NCBI RefSeq assembly: GCF_000445475.1
Contig: NZ_AUPZ01000005.1
Coordinates: 124,001-188,000 of the forward strand
DNA length: 64,000 nucleotides
Direction of reading: 5' to 3'
Origin: Sulfurimonas hongkongensis
GTDB lineage: Bacteria > Campylobacterota > Campylobacteria > Campylobacterales > Sulfurimonadaceae
Numbering within the stretch: the first letter of the stretch is position 1; every line of letters starts with the position of its first letter. Position numbers and translations under genes: made by a program. Positions 44,909-53,952 of the stretch are shown one piece after another. The notes beneath the pieces are model-generated. The model had not been told where the DNA came from. It was given only the letters and a program-made list of their open reading frames with translations, and ran no database searches.

Positions 44909-45946
44909 ATGAAATACTTACTATTATGCGTAGTTTTGTTTTTAAATATACAAGCAGCAGATGAGAAACCTCAAGCCTCTTTAGTTGTGACAAAGAGTGT
45001 AAAAGAGGGCTATGCATCAGCACTACAAAGCTATGTAGGCTCTCTATATTATGACATTAACTCAAACTTAGCATCACAAAGTGCAGGGGCTGTAAGTAGA
45101 GTTTTTGTAAAAGAGTCTCAAAAAGTAAGAAAGGGCGAAGTTTTAGTAAAACTTGATAGCTCAATCCTTGAAGCAAATATAAAAGCAAAAAGAGCGATGT
45201 TAGACTCTTTTTTGGCTGAATTTAAAAAACAGCAAAAAGATCTACAAAGAGCAGATGCACTACTAGAGAAAAACTCTATAGCTCAAAGCTCACATGACAA
45301 TACCTTTTATAAACTAGAATCTTTAAAAGCTGAGATAGAGGCGCAAAAAGCCGAGCTTTTGTCTATGAATATACAACTTGATAAGATGAGCATAAAAGCA
45401 CCATTTGATGGTGTGGTTGTAAAGAGAAACGTAGATGTTGGCGAGTGGGTGACTGAGGGAAGTAGTGTTTTAAATATAGTAGATCCAAAGAGTATAGAGG
45501 CTGTGGTAAATGTCCCAAGCCAGTTTTTAAGTATCTTAAAAGAGGGGCAAAAGCTTCAAGCAAAGATAGATGCAAGAGATATAGAAGTTAGCATAAAAAG
45601 CATAGTCCCACTAGCAGATAAAGCGAGTCGAACCCTTCCACTAAAACTCTCTTTTGCATCCCAAAATAGCCTAATAGAAGGTATGCGAATAGATGTAGAA
45701 GTTCCAACTCTAAAAAAACAAAAAGTCCTGTTAGTTCCTCGTGATGCAGTTATTAAAAGGTTTGGTAGTTATGTAGTCTTTAGTGTAGTAGATGCAAAAG
45801 CAATTATGATAAATGTAAAAGTAGTAAACTATAATGAAAATGAAGCTGCAATTCTTAGTGATAAACTCAGCGTCGGTCAGAGAGTTGTTACAAAAGGAAA
45901 TGAGAGAATCTTCCCAAATATGAGCGTAGTTGAGAAAGGCAATTAA
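44909..45946 (+). CDS. RND efflux membrane-fusion (adaptor) protein
   Basis: 345 residues behind AAGGAAAAG. The N-terminal signal peptide (MKYLLLCVVLFLNIQAADE) leads to a lipoyl half (SAGAVSRVFVKESQKVRKGEVLVKLDSS), a coiled coil at ~75-125 (LDSFLAEFKKQQKDLQRADALLEKN), the second lipoyl half (IKAPFDGVVVKRNVDVGEWV) and a beta barrel. It bridges the inner-membrane pump and the outer-membrane channel. Its stop overlaps the pump start (TAATG). Confidence 0.93.
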   Translation: MKYLLLCVVLFLNIQAADEKPQASLVVTKSVKEGYASALQSYVGSLYYDINSNLASQSAGAVSRVFVKESQKVRKGEVLVKLDSSILEANIKAKRAMLDSFLAEFKKQQKDLQRADALLEKNSIAQSSHDNTFYKLESLKAEIEAQKAELLSMNIQLDKMSIKAPFDGVVVKRNVDVGEWVTEGSSVLNIVDPKSIEAVVNVPSQFLSILKEGQKLQAKIDARDIEVSIKSIVPLADKASRTLPLKLSFASQNSLIEGMRIDVEVPTLKKQKVLLVPRDAVIKRFGSYVVFSVVDAKAIMINVKVVNYNENEAAILSDKLSVGQRVVTKGNERIFPNMSVVEKGN

Positions 45947-48900
45947 TGAACTTTATTGATATATCTATCAAAAAACCTGTAACCATTTTTGTTGGTGTTG
46001 TCTTAATCATCATGTTTGGTTTAGTAGCCCTCTCACAGCTTCCGTATAAACTTACGCCAAATGTTGTAGAGCCAGAAATTGGCGTTATTACAGTGTGGAC
46101 AGGCGCTACTCCTAGTGAGATTGAACGAGATATTGTTCAAAAGCAAGAAGAGCAACTAAAATCAACTCCCGGTTTAGTTCACTATGAGGCTATGGCATCA
46201 GATAATATGTCTGAGATCACTCTAACTTTTGATGTTTCAACCGACATGAATAAGGCCCTGCTAGAAGTCTCAAACAAGTTAAATCAAGTTGAAAACTATC
46301 CTGAGAATGTAGAAAAACCAATCATTCAATCAGCAGGTTCAACTGCTTCTCCTACTATCTGGATGGGATTTATCGCAGATGAAGATAATGATAGAGATAT
46401 TGACACATACTTAACTTATTTAGATAACGAGATAAAAGAGCAATTTGAGCGTATAAAAGGAGTCGCTGGTATTTTTGTTCCTGGTGGAACACTAGATGAG
46501 CTTCACATAAGACTCTCGCCTGCAAAACTAGCAGCTCACGCTTTAACTATAGATGAAGTTGCAGATAGGATTGTAGATGAAAATATCGATACAGCAGCTG
46601 GAACGGTAGATATTGATAGACGAACTTATCGTGTTAGAACCTCTGCTAGATTTAAGAATTTAGAAGAGTTAGAGCAGATGGTACTCTTTAATGATGGAGT
46701 AAAAAGTATTCGCTTAGGTGAGGTGGCTACAATCAAAAAAGGTTATGCAAAAGTAGTTGCAAATATCCTACAAGCAAGGGGAGATAAACTAAACAAAGCA
46801 CTTATCTATGGTGTTAGAATGGAACCATCAGCTAATGTTGTAGAGACTACAAATAAAGTTGAAGAGGTCTTTAACCATCTAAACGCAAATGTCTTGCCAG
46901 AGCATAAGATTCATCTTGATTGGTTTTTTGACCAAAGAGGCTATATACAAGGGGCAATTGAATTAGTTCAGCAAAATATTGCAGTTGGTGGAGTCTTAGC
47001 TATCATTATCTTGCTACTTTTCTTGCGTTCATTTTTGCCTACTGCGGTGGTCTCAGCCGCCATCCCTATCAGCGTAATTGCAACTTTTATAGTCCTAAAT
47101 GCAATGGATAGAAGCTTAAACACAATCTCACTAGCAGGAATCTCGTTTGCTGTTGGGATGCTCCTTGATAGTGCCATTGTAGTTTTAGAAAACATAGACA
47201 GACATTTAAAGATGGGTAAAAAACCTTTTGATGCTGCTCATGATGGGACTATAGAAGTATGGGGAGCTTTAGTTGCATCTGCGCTTACTACTATTGCTGT
47301 TTTTCTGCCTGTTATATTTTTACAATCAGAAGCAGGGCAACTCTTCAAAGATATAGCCATTGCGGTAACTGCTGCTATTTCATTTTCTCTTTTTGTTTCT
47401 ATCTCTGTTATACCGATGTTATGGACACAGTTTTTAAAAATAAGTAAGATAGATCATGAAAAAGAGCATGAGCTAAGAACTAAACCAAGAGACTCTTTTT
47501 TAGTAGCTATGGCTAAAAAAATTGGTGCTTTTTTTATGCATGGAGTAAATTGGAGTTTAAAAAAAAGAGCAAATCAGTTTATAATTATCACAGCTTTGGC
47601 AGCTCTTTCAGGCTTTATGATTTATATTTTTTTTCCAAAGATGGAGTACTTGCCACAAGGTAACCAAAATCTGGTGATGAACATACTTATACCACCTCCA
47701 GGACTCTCAGAAGATGAGAAAAAAGATATAGGAAAAAAACTCCACGAACATATGAAACCTCACTATCAAAAGGAAGTAGGAGGTATTCCGCCTATTAAGC
47801 ATACGTTTTATGTCTCATATCAAGACCTCATTATCCAAGGAATGATATCCACCAAGGAGAGCAGAGCGGCAGAGTATGTTCCTTTTATGATGCCAGCGGT
47901 AAACAGCTTTCCCGGGATATTTGGTATCTCACTTCAAAGAGGTGTTTTTGAGCAAGGAATAGGTGAGGGTAGAAATATCGACATCGATATAAGCGGTCAA
48001 GATATGCAAAAGTTAACTCAAATAGGAGGAATGCTCTTTGGTGCAATTACTAAAGAGATGAAGGGTGCTCAAACTCGTCCAGTTCCCTCCATAGAGGTTC
48101 TTTTTCCAGAAGCACTTCTTATCCCAGATAGAAATGCACTAGCAAGTGTTGGGATGAGTAGTAGAAGTTTTGGTTTTGCAGCAGATGTCTTGCTTGATGG
48201 TAGAAAGATTAGTGAATATACAGCAGATGGAGAAAAATCAATAGATTTGATACTAAAGTCAGATGATACACTTATAAACTCTCCAGAAGCACTATACTTA
48301 ACTCAAATAGCAACGCCAAATGCAGGACTAGTTCCTATCTCTGAACTCTCTCGTTTAAAACATACTACAAGTATCACTAAGATTCGGCATGTTGAGGGGA
48401 AAAGAACCATCACACTTCAAGTGACACCGCCAACGACCATGACACTAGAAGAGAGTATAGAAATATTGGGTGCTATTATCGAAAAAACAGTACCAGTAAC
48501 TATGTTAGAGGACTCAACTAAAGTAAGATTAGCAGGAAAAGCGGATAAACTAGCCCAGACTATAGAGTCTATGAAGTACAATTTGCTTTTTGCTTTAGTT
48601 ATTATATATCTTTTAATGAGTGCACTCTTTGCCAACTTCTTATACCCCTTGGTTATCATGTTTACAGTTCCGATGGCTACAGCTGGAGGATTTATTGGAC
48701 TCAAACTTACAAATATGTTTGTAGCCCCACAACCACTTGATGTTCTTACAATGCTTGGGTTTATTATCCTCATCGGCATCGTTGTAAACAACGCTATTTT
48801 GATAGTCCATCAGTCACTAAACAACATTCGAAATAGTGCTATGCCTTACAAAGAAGCTATAGTAGAAGCGACTAACTCCAGACTTAGACCGATATTTATG

Positions 48901-49098
48901 AGTTCACTAACCTCTGTTTTTGGAATGCTGCCACTTGTGTTAGTTCCAGGACCTGGAAGTGAATTTTATAGAGGTTTAGGTTCAGTCATCACTGGTGGTT
49001 TGGCCTTTTCTATGGTTTTTACCATCTTTGTAACACCAGCACTTCTATATATGTTCTTAAGTTTTAAAAAAGATGATAACACAAAGGAGATTTCATGA
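45946..49098 (+). CDS. RND (AcrB/HAE1-type) efflux transporter
   Basis: 1050 residues, normal length. It has twelve membrane helices and two large periplasmic loops. The N-terminal MNFIDISIKKPVTIFVGVVLIIMFGLV is followed by GATPSEIERDIVQKQEEQL. The proton-relay region GISFAVGMLLDSAIVVLENIDRH keeps the conserved Asp, and the second half has TMLGFIILIGIVVNNAILIVHQ and RPIFMSSLTSVFGMLPLVLVPG. It exports small molecules using proton motive force; substrate unknown. It overlaps the adaptor and channel genes by 1 and 4 bases. Confidence 0.94.
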   Translation: MNFIDISIKKPVTIFVGVVLIIMFGLVALSQLPYKLTPNVVEPEIGVITVWTGATPSEIERDIVQKQEEQLKSTPGLVHYEAMASDNMSEITLTFDVSTDMNKALLEVSNKLNQVENYPENVEKPIIQSAGSTASPTIWMGFIADEDNDRDIDTYLTYLDNEIKEQFERIKGVAGIFVPGGTLDELHIRLSPAKLAAHALTIDEVADRIVDENIDTAAGTVDIDRRTYRVRTSARFKNLEELEQMVLFNDGVKSIRLGEVATIKKGYAKVVANILQARGDKLNKALIYGVRMEPSANVVETTNKVEEVFNHLNANVLPEHKIHLDWFFDQRGYIQGAIELVQQNIAVGGVLAIIILLLFLRSFLPTAVVSAAIPISVIATFIVLNAMDRSLNTISLAGISFAVGMLLDSAIVVLENIDRHLKMGKKPFDAAHDGTIEVWGALVASALTTIAVFLPVIFLQSEAGQLFKDIAIAVTAAISFSLFVSISVIPMLWTQFLKISKIDHEKEHELRTKPRDSFLVAMAKKIGAFFMHGVNWSLKKRANQFIIITALAALSGFMIYIFFPKMEYLPQGNQNLVMNILIPPPGLSEDEKKDIGKKLHEHMKPHYQKEVGGIPPIKHTFYVSYQDLIIQGMISTKESRAAEYVPFMMPAVNSFPGIFGISLQRGVFEQGIGEGRNIDIDISGQDMQKLTQIGGMLFGAITKEMKGAQTRPVPSIEVLFPEALLIPDRNALASVGMSSRSFGFAADVLLDGRKISEYTADGEKSIDLILKSDDTLINSPEALYLTQIATPNAGLVPISELSRLKHTTSITKIRHVEGKRTITLQVTPPTTMTLEESIEILGAIIEKTVPVTMLEDSTKVRLAGKADKLAQTIESMKYNLLFALVIIYLLMSALFANFLYPLVIMFTVPMATAGGFIGLKLTNMFVAPQPLDVLTMLGFIILIGIVVNNAILIVHQSLNNIRNSAMPYKEAIVEATNSRLRPIFMSSLTSVFGMLPLVLVPGPGSEFYRGLGSVITGGLAFSMVFTIFVTPALLYMFLSFKKDDNTKEIS

Positions 49099-50336
49099 GA
49101 TTAGCACTACTATTTGCACTTTTTTATAGTACGCTATCTGCCTTAACACTAGAGAGATCTTTGGAATTAGCCCTACAAAACTCCCCAAAAGCTATGATAT
49201 CTAAGAGCAATGTAAGATATAGTGAGCTCAAAAAAGACGAAGCAAGTTCAGCTTATCACCCAACTCTAGATGCTGGTTTTGAGTACAAAGAACTAAAAAA
49301 TACAACAGCCTTCTCTTTTAGCCCAACTCATAACTATAACCTAAGCTTAAAGTACAATCTCTTTAGAGGTTTTAGTGACTATTCAACTATAGACTCAAAA
49401 GATGCAGAAATCATGTCCGCTAGACTTGAAAGAAAGGCAATAATCGCAGACTTGAAGCTAGATGTTATAGTAGCCTATACAAACTACTTAAAAGCACAAA
49501 AACTTATAGTTTCGCAAGAAGCAGAGTTTGCATCACTTACAAAGCAGTATGAAGATACAAAAAACAGATATGAGCAGGGCATCATCGCAAAAAACGACTT
49601 GCTTATGATAGATGTTGAGAGGCTAAAGTCCAAACAAGCTCTTATAAAAGCAAAGAGTGACTTTGTAGTGGCTAAAAGTGCTTTAGAGAACATCATCGCT
49701 ACAAAAATTCCAAAAGATGAGACTATTTCTGATTTTGATGCAAGTGTTGATGAGGTTGCTAGTTTACAAGAGCTAGAAGTTGAGATGATGAAGAGTCGTA
49801 GTGAATTAAAAGCTATGGTATTTAAAAGTAAATCTCTTGTTGCTCAAAGAGATGCTGTAGAGGGCAGATACTTACCAACTGTAGATCTGTTAGCGAGATA
49901 TGACCTTAATGATAAAGAGAGAAAATCGGGAACTAATATTGTCCAATCAAAAGACCAAACAACTTATATGGTAAATGTCTCATGGAATCTCTACTCTGGT
50001 GGAAAAGATTTTGCAGCACAAAAAGCTCTTTTAGAAAAGGACAATGAGCAAAATTATGAGTTAAATCAACTAAAGTTGGATTTATCAAGCCAGTTAACGA
50101 AGGCCTATCAAGATCTCATTGTAGCAAAGAGTGCAAAAGTTGTGGCAAAAAAAGCAAAAGAGAGTGCAGAAGAAAACTATCGTATCACCTCAGATAGATA
50201 TAGTTATGGAGATGTAGACACACTTACACTTTTAGTCTCACAAACTAGTCTAACTCAAGCTACAAATGGACATAATAATGCCTACTATAATCTATATGTA
50301 GCTTATAAAACTCTTCTTAGAGTAGTAGGAGAGTAA
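49095..50336 (+). CDS. TolC-family outer-membrane efflux protein
   Basis: 413 residues. A signal peptide (MRLALLFALFYSTLSALT) precedes a duplicated OEP fold: SLELALQNSPKAMISKSNVRYSE, LVAYTNYLKAQKLI-like helices, and a second half with MVNVSWNLYSGGKDFAAQKAL and AYQDLIVAKSAKVVAKKAKESAEENYRI. It forms the trimeric channel through the outer membrane for the pump encoded just before. The start overlaps the transporter stop (ATGA). Confidence 0.92.
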   Translation: MRLALLFALFYSTLSALTLERSLELALQNSPKAMISKSNVRYSELKKDEASSAYHPTLDAGFEYKELKNTTAFSFSPTHNYNLSLKYNLFRGFSDYSTIDSKDAEIMSARLERKAIIADLKLDVIVAYTNYLKAQKLIVSQEAEFASLTKQYEDTKNRYEQGIIAKNDLLMIDVERLKSKQALIKAKSDFVVAKSALENIIATKIPKDETISDFDASVDEVASLQELEVEMMKSRSELKAMVFKSKSLVAQRDAVEGRYLPTVDLLARYDLNDKERKSGTNIVQSKDQTTYMVNVSWNLYSGGKDFAAQKALLEKDNEQNYELNQLKLDLSSQLTKAYQDLIVAKSAKVVAKKAKESAEENYRITSDRYSYGDVDTLTLLVSQTSLTQATNGHNNAYYNLYVAYKTLLRVVGE

Positions 50337-50340
50337 GTTT

Positions 50341-50658
50341 ATGGCATGGTTTTGGTTAGTCTTAGCGGGGCTCTTTGAGATACTTTTTGCAACATTTTTA
50401 AAGCTCTCTGATGGCTTTACAAAGTTTGGTTTTACACTAGCATTTATAGTTGCAGCTGCTTTTTCTTTTTACTTTTTGACAAAAGCTATGCAAGTTATTC
50501 CAGTTGGCACTGCTTATGCAGTTTGGACTGGCATCGGGGCTGCTGGAGTAGCAATCTTTGGCATTATATTTTTTGCAGAAACACTAAGTTTTGCAAGAGT
50601 CTTTTTTATCTCAACTCTCATACTCTCCATCATCGGACTAAAAGCAGTCTCAAGCTAA
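50341..50658 (+). CDS. SMR-family small multidrug resistance transporter (SugE/Gdx-like)
   Basis: 105 residues with four helices: AWFWLVLAGLFEILFATFLKL with the essential Glu (E14-type), then TKAMQVIPVGTAYAVWTGIGAAGVAIFGIIFF and ILSIIGLKAVSS. The WVGLFEI-like GLFEILFA motif and VWTGIGAAG place it in the SMR family, closer to SugE/Gdx (guanidinium exporters) than EmrE by the AGLFEI context, but not firmly. It starts 4 bases after the TolC-like stop and probably belongs to the same operon. Confidence 0.9.
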   Translation: MAWFWLVLAGLFEILFATFLKLSDGFTKFGFTLAFIVAAAFSFYFLTKAMQVIPVGTAYAVWTGIGAAGVAIFGIIFFAETLSFARVFFISTLILSIIGLKAVSS

Positions 50659-50715
50659 GTCTTGTAAGCAAAAACCAAACGATTCGTATTAACGAACATT
50701 CTACTAAATCTTTGC

Positions 50716-50721
50716 TATAAT
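50716..50721 (+). promoter_or_regulatory. Sigma-70 -10 box upstream of greA
   Basis: TATAAT in TTTGCTATAATCATC, 30 bases before the greA ATG at 50752, with AGAGAAG as Shine-Dalgarno. The T-rich upstream stretch and lack of a clear -35 fit the promoters of this phylum. It separates the efflux operon from greA-argC. Confidence 0.6.
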
Positions 50722-50751
50722 CATCAAAATAATAATGAAAAAAGAGAAGTA

Positions 50752-51249
50752 ATGCAAAAAATTGAACCTATGACACTATTTGGATATGAAAAACTTCAAG
50801 CAGAGGTTAGAGACTTAAAAGAAGTAAAGCGTCCTGCTATTGTAAAGGCCATCGAAGAGGCATTAGAACATGGAGATCTAAGTGAAAATGCTGAATATCA
50901 CGCTGCAAAAGAGGCTCAAAAAAATATAGATAACCGACTAGGGGAGCTCTCAAGTCTGCTAACAAACTCTCGCATTGTAGATCCTACCGAGCTTGATCAT
51001 TCAAGAGTTAGTTTTGGCTCAACTGTGGTTATGACGGATATGGATAGCGATGAAGAGGTAACTTATACTATAGTTGGAGGTTGTGAGAGTAACCCTGACA
51101 TGGGACTTATCTCTTTTGGCTCACCTCTTGCTAAACAACTCTTAGGAAAAAAAGAGGGCGATGAGGTAAAAGTAAGATTACCAAATGGTACAAAAGAGTA
51201 TGAGCTTGAAGAGGTTAGATATCAGGAGATAGTCTTTGAATGTAACTAG
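50752..51249 (+). CDS. greA: Transcription elongation factor GreA
   Basis: 165 residues. The N-terminal coiled coil carries MTLFGYEKLQAEVRDLKEVKRP, AIEEALEHGDLSENAEYHAAKE with the acidic tip residues, and RLGELSSLL. The C-terminal FKBP-like domain has TYTIVGGCESNPDMGLISFGSPLAKQLLGKKEGD. It stimulates transcript cleavage in backtracked RNA polymerase. It overlaps argC by 14 bases. Confidence 0.95.
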   Translation: MQKIEPMTLFGYEKLQAEVRDLKEVKRPAIVKAIEEALEHGDLSENAEYHAAKEAQKNIDNRLGELSSLLTNSRIVDPTELDHSRVSFGSTVVMTDMDSDEEVTYTIVGGCESNPDMGLISFGSPLAKQLLGKKEGDEVKVRLPNGTKEYELEEVRYQEIVFECN

Positions 51250-52258
51250 AGTTGGAGTTATCGGTGCTAGTGGGTATACAGGGCTAGAGCTTATAAAAAT
51301 TTTACTAAATCATCCATATTTTAAACTCTCATATCTTGCAAACTCTGAGGGAAATATCTCCCTTGATGAGTTGCATCCATCTCTTAAAAATGTTTGTGAT
51401 ATGCAAGTTCAAAAAGTTGATGTTGATGATGTTGCATCTTCGTGTGAACTTGTCTTTTTAGCACTTCCACACAAGACTGCTATGGAGTTTGTTAAGCCTC
51501 TTATAGCAAAAGGTTTAAAGGTAGTTGACCTCTCAGCTGACTATAGACTCTCTTTAGAAGCTTATGAGGAATTTTATACGACTCATACAGATAAAAAAAA
51601 CCTAGAACATGTGGTTTATGGACTTCCTGAGATGTTTAGAGACAAAATTAAGAGTGCATCATTAGTTGCAAATCCTGGATGTTTCCCTACTTGTGCACTT
51701 CTTGGACTTCTGCCTTTTATGTCAAAAAGAGTGCCAAATACGCCTATAATTATAGATGCAAAGACAGGAGTTAGTGGAGCTGGAAAAAAACTAAGTGATG
51801 TTACTCACTTTGTAAATGTAAATGATAACTTGTTTGCTTACAACCCTCTTACGCACAGACACGCTCCAGAGATAGCTCAAAAACTAGGAGTTAGTTTTGA
51901 TGAAGTGAACTTTGTTCCGCATCTCATTCCCTTAACTCGCGGTATGATATCTTCTATCTATATTCAGGTGCAAAAAGATATTGATGCCTTTAGTATCTTA
52001 AAAGAGTTTTACAAAGATGAGCCTTTTGTTCGTATTAGCAAAAATCCTGTTGATATGAAAAATGTTGCAGGAACTAACTTCTGTGATATTTATGTAAAAC
52101 AAAATAGAACTTCTTTAGAAAAAGGCAACATTGTTTTTATATCTAGTGCGATTGATAACCTCCTAAGAGGTGCTTCATCTCAAGCTGTTGTAAATGCAAA
52201 CCTTATGATGGGACTTGATGAATCTTGTGGAATCCCAAATATTGCTTATGTGCCATAA
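51236..52258 (+). CDS. argC: N-acetyl-gamma-glutamyl-phosphate reductase
   Basis: 340 residues from TTG 51236, seven bases after AGGAG (51224-51228), inside greA. NADP site VGVIGASGYTGLELIKILL, catalytic Cys in ANPGCFPTCALLGLLP, and a later SGAGKKLSDVTHFV with HRHAPEIAQKL. It performs the third step of arginine synthesis. It overlaps the next gene by 11 bases. Confidence 0.95.
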   Translation: MNVTRVGVIGASGYTGLELIKILLNHPYFKLSYLANSEGNISLDELHPSLKNVCDMQVQKVDVDDVASSCELVFLALPHKTAMEFVKPLIAKGLKVVDLSADYRLSLEAYEEFYTTHTDKKNLEHVVYGLPEMFRDKIKSASLVANPGCFPTCALLGLLPFMSKRVPNTPIIIDAKTGVSGAGKKLSDVTHFVNVNDNLFAYNPLTHRHAPEIAQKLGVSFDEVNFVPHLIPLTRGMISSIYIQVQKDIDAFSILKEFYKDEPFVRISKNPVDMKNVAGTNFCDIYVKQNRTSLEKGNIVFISSAIDNLLRGASSQAVVNANLMMGLDESCGIPNIAYVP

Positions 52259-52997
52259 CTTAAAAGAGGGTGCTTTTGTTGTCTCAGATGCACACTATTC
52301 ACATATACGAAAGGATTTTTTAGACTTTTTAAAAGCTATAAAAGAAAAGCAATTGCTTCCCACTCAGCTTATACTTTTAGGCGACATATTTGACACTCTT
52401 TTTGGACAAGTCTCTTTCACTTTAGAGATAAATAGAGAAGCTATAGATATCTTAAATGAGATCTCAAAAGAGATAGAAGTTATCTATCTTGAGGGAAATC
52501 ATGACTTCAATCTTAAAAAAATATTTCCTTACATTAAAGTTTTTAACATCAAAAGCCAACCTGTTGAGATGAGTTTTAATAAGCAAAAAATTCTACTTAG
52601 TCATGGAGATATAGAGAGCCCTCTTGGCTATAACATATATACAGCTATTATCAGAAATCGTTTTGTTCTTAGCATTTTAAATCTGTTTAATAATCTATTT
52701 AATCACATCATAGTCAAAAAACTAGATGAGTATTTGAGTAAAAAAGATGACTGTATAGAGTTAGTAGGCTTTGAAGAATATATAAAGAGGAGACTTTTGG
52801 ATAAGTATAGTTGCGATTTCTTTATTGAGGGACATTTTCATCAAAATAAAAGTTTTAAATTAAAAGATTTTAGATATATAAACCTAGCAGCTTTTGCTTG
52901 CAATCAAAGATACTTTATAGTAAAATCTTCCAAAGATGTTGGACTTTTACTGCAAGAGGATACTTTTACAAAAGCCCAACAATATCAGGAGACATAA
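52248..52997 (+). CDS. LpxH-like UDP-2,3-diacylglucosamine pyrophosphatase / metallophosphoesterase
   Basis: I use ATG 52248; the open frame starts at 52215 inside argC but family homology begins after MCHNLKEGAF. ~249 residues. Calcineurin-type metal ligands are complete: VSDAHYSH, LLGDIFDTLF, LEGNHDF, LLSHGDIE and IEGHFHQNK. The family makes lipid X in LPS synthesis; the GHFHQ form and region SPLGYNIYTAIIRNRFV agree with LpxH-like proteins of Campylobacterota, though a general phosphoesterase role is possible. It overlaps argC by 11 bases and is followed at once by cheV. Confidence 0.85.
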   Translation: MCHNLKEGAFVVSDAHYSHIRKDFLDFLKAIKEKQLLPTQLILLGDIFDTLFGQVSFTLEINREAIDILNEISKEIEVIYLEGNHDFNLKKIFPYIKVFNIKSQPVEMSFNKQKILLSHGDIESPLGYNIYTAIIRNRFVLSILNLFNNLFNHIIVKKLDEYLSKKDDCIELVGFEEYIKRRLLDKYSCDFFIEGHFHQNKSFKLKDFRYINLAAFACNQRYFIVKSSKDVGLLLQEDTFTKAQQYQET

Positions 52998-53000
52998 AAT

Positions 53001-53942
53001 ATGCATATGGATAATTCGCTAAAAGTCGGTTCCAATGAGATGGAACTTGTTGACTTTCGTATTCTAAAAGAAGAAGATGGCGAAGTATATGAGGGGATTT
53101 ATGGCATCAATGTTTCAAAAGTTCGTGAAATAATTAAGATGCCAACATTAACAGAACTTCCAGGAACACCTAATTATATAGAGGGTATTTTTGATCTAAG
53201 AAGTATAGTTATTCCTGTTGTAAACTTGGCTAAATGGATGGGGATAACTGAGCCCGAAAGTGCTCATAAAAATTTAAGAGTCATTATAACAGAGTTTAAC
53301 AATGTTCTCATTGGTTTTGTAGTTCATGAAGCAAAAAGAATCAGAAGAATAAACTGGGCAGACATAGAGCCAGCTTCATTTGCAAGTGGTGGAGGCTCAC
53401 TAGATGGTAGTAAAATCACTGGTGTGACTAAGATAGAGGATGATAATGTGCTTCTTATCTTGGACCTAGAGAGCGTAGTTCAAGACTTAGGACTCTATCA
53501 GCCAAATATCGAACATGTATCAGAAGAGATGGAAAACTTTAGTGGTTTAGCTCTTATACTAGATGATAGTGCAACGGCTAGAAAAATAGTAAAAGAGGCA
53601 CTTGTGAAAATGGGCTTTAGTGTTGTAGAAGCTGGCGATGGAGAAGAAGGGCTAGAGAAGTTAGATGATCTTTACAATATGTATGAAGAAGAGCTCTCAA
53701 AGAAACTAAAGATAATTATATCAGATGTTGAGATGCCAAAGATGGATGGATTTCACTTTGCAGCAAATGTTAAAGAAGATGGTAGGTTTGACAAAATTCC
53801 TATAGTTTTTAACTCTTCTATTAGTGATCACTTTAGTGAAGATAGAGGAAAAGAAGCTGGAGCTGAGGCTTATCTTGTTAAGTTTGAAGCGACAGCATTT
53901 TATGATGAAATAGCACGAATAGTTCGTGCTCATATGAAATAG
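53001..53942 (+). CDS. cheV: Chemotaxis coupling protein CheV
   Basis: 313 residues from ATG 53001 (a second ATG at 53007 is possible) behind AGGAGA. The N-terminal CheW domain (YGINVSKVREIIKMPTLTELPG, IEGIFDLRSIVIPVVNLAKW) is joined to a receiver domain (ALILDDSATARKIVKEALVKMGF, phospho-Asp in IIISDVEMPKMDGF, Lys in AYLVKFEA). It couples receptors to CheA and can accept phosphate. It heads the cheV-cheA-cheW unit. Confidence 0.93.
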   Translation: MHMDNSLKVGSNEMELVDFRILKEEDGEVYEGIYGINVSKVREIIKMPTLTELPGTPNYIEGIFDLRSIVIPVVNLAKWMGITEPESAHKNLRVIITEFNNVLIGFVVHEAKRIRRINWADIEPASFASGGGSLDGSKITGVTKIEDDNVLLILDLESVVQDLGLYQPNIEHVSEEMENFSGLALILDDSATARKIVKEALVKMGFSVVEAGDGEEGLEKLDDLYNMYEEELSKKLKIIISDVEMPKMDGFHFAANVKEDGRFDKIPIVFNSSISDHFSEDRGKEAGAEAYLVKFEATAFYDEIARIVRAHMK

Positions 53943-53952
53943 GAGTGTAAAT

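Noticed and set aside
44823-45023. Minus-strand open frame overlapping the efflux adaptor start
   Set aside because: It is antisense to the signal peptide of the adaptor and covers its promoter region; no ribosome-binding site.
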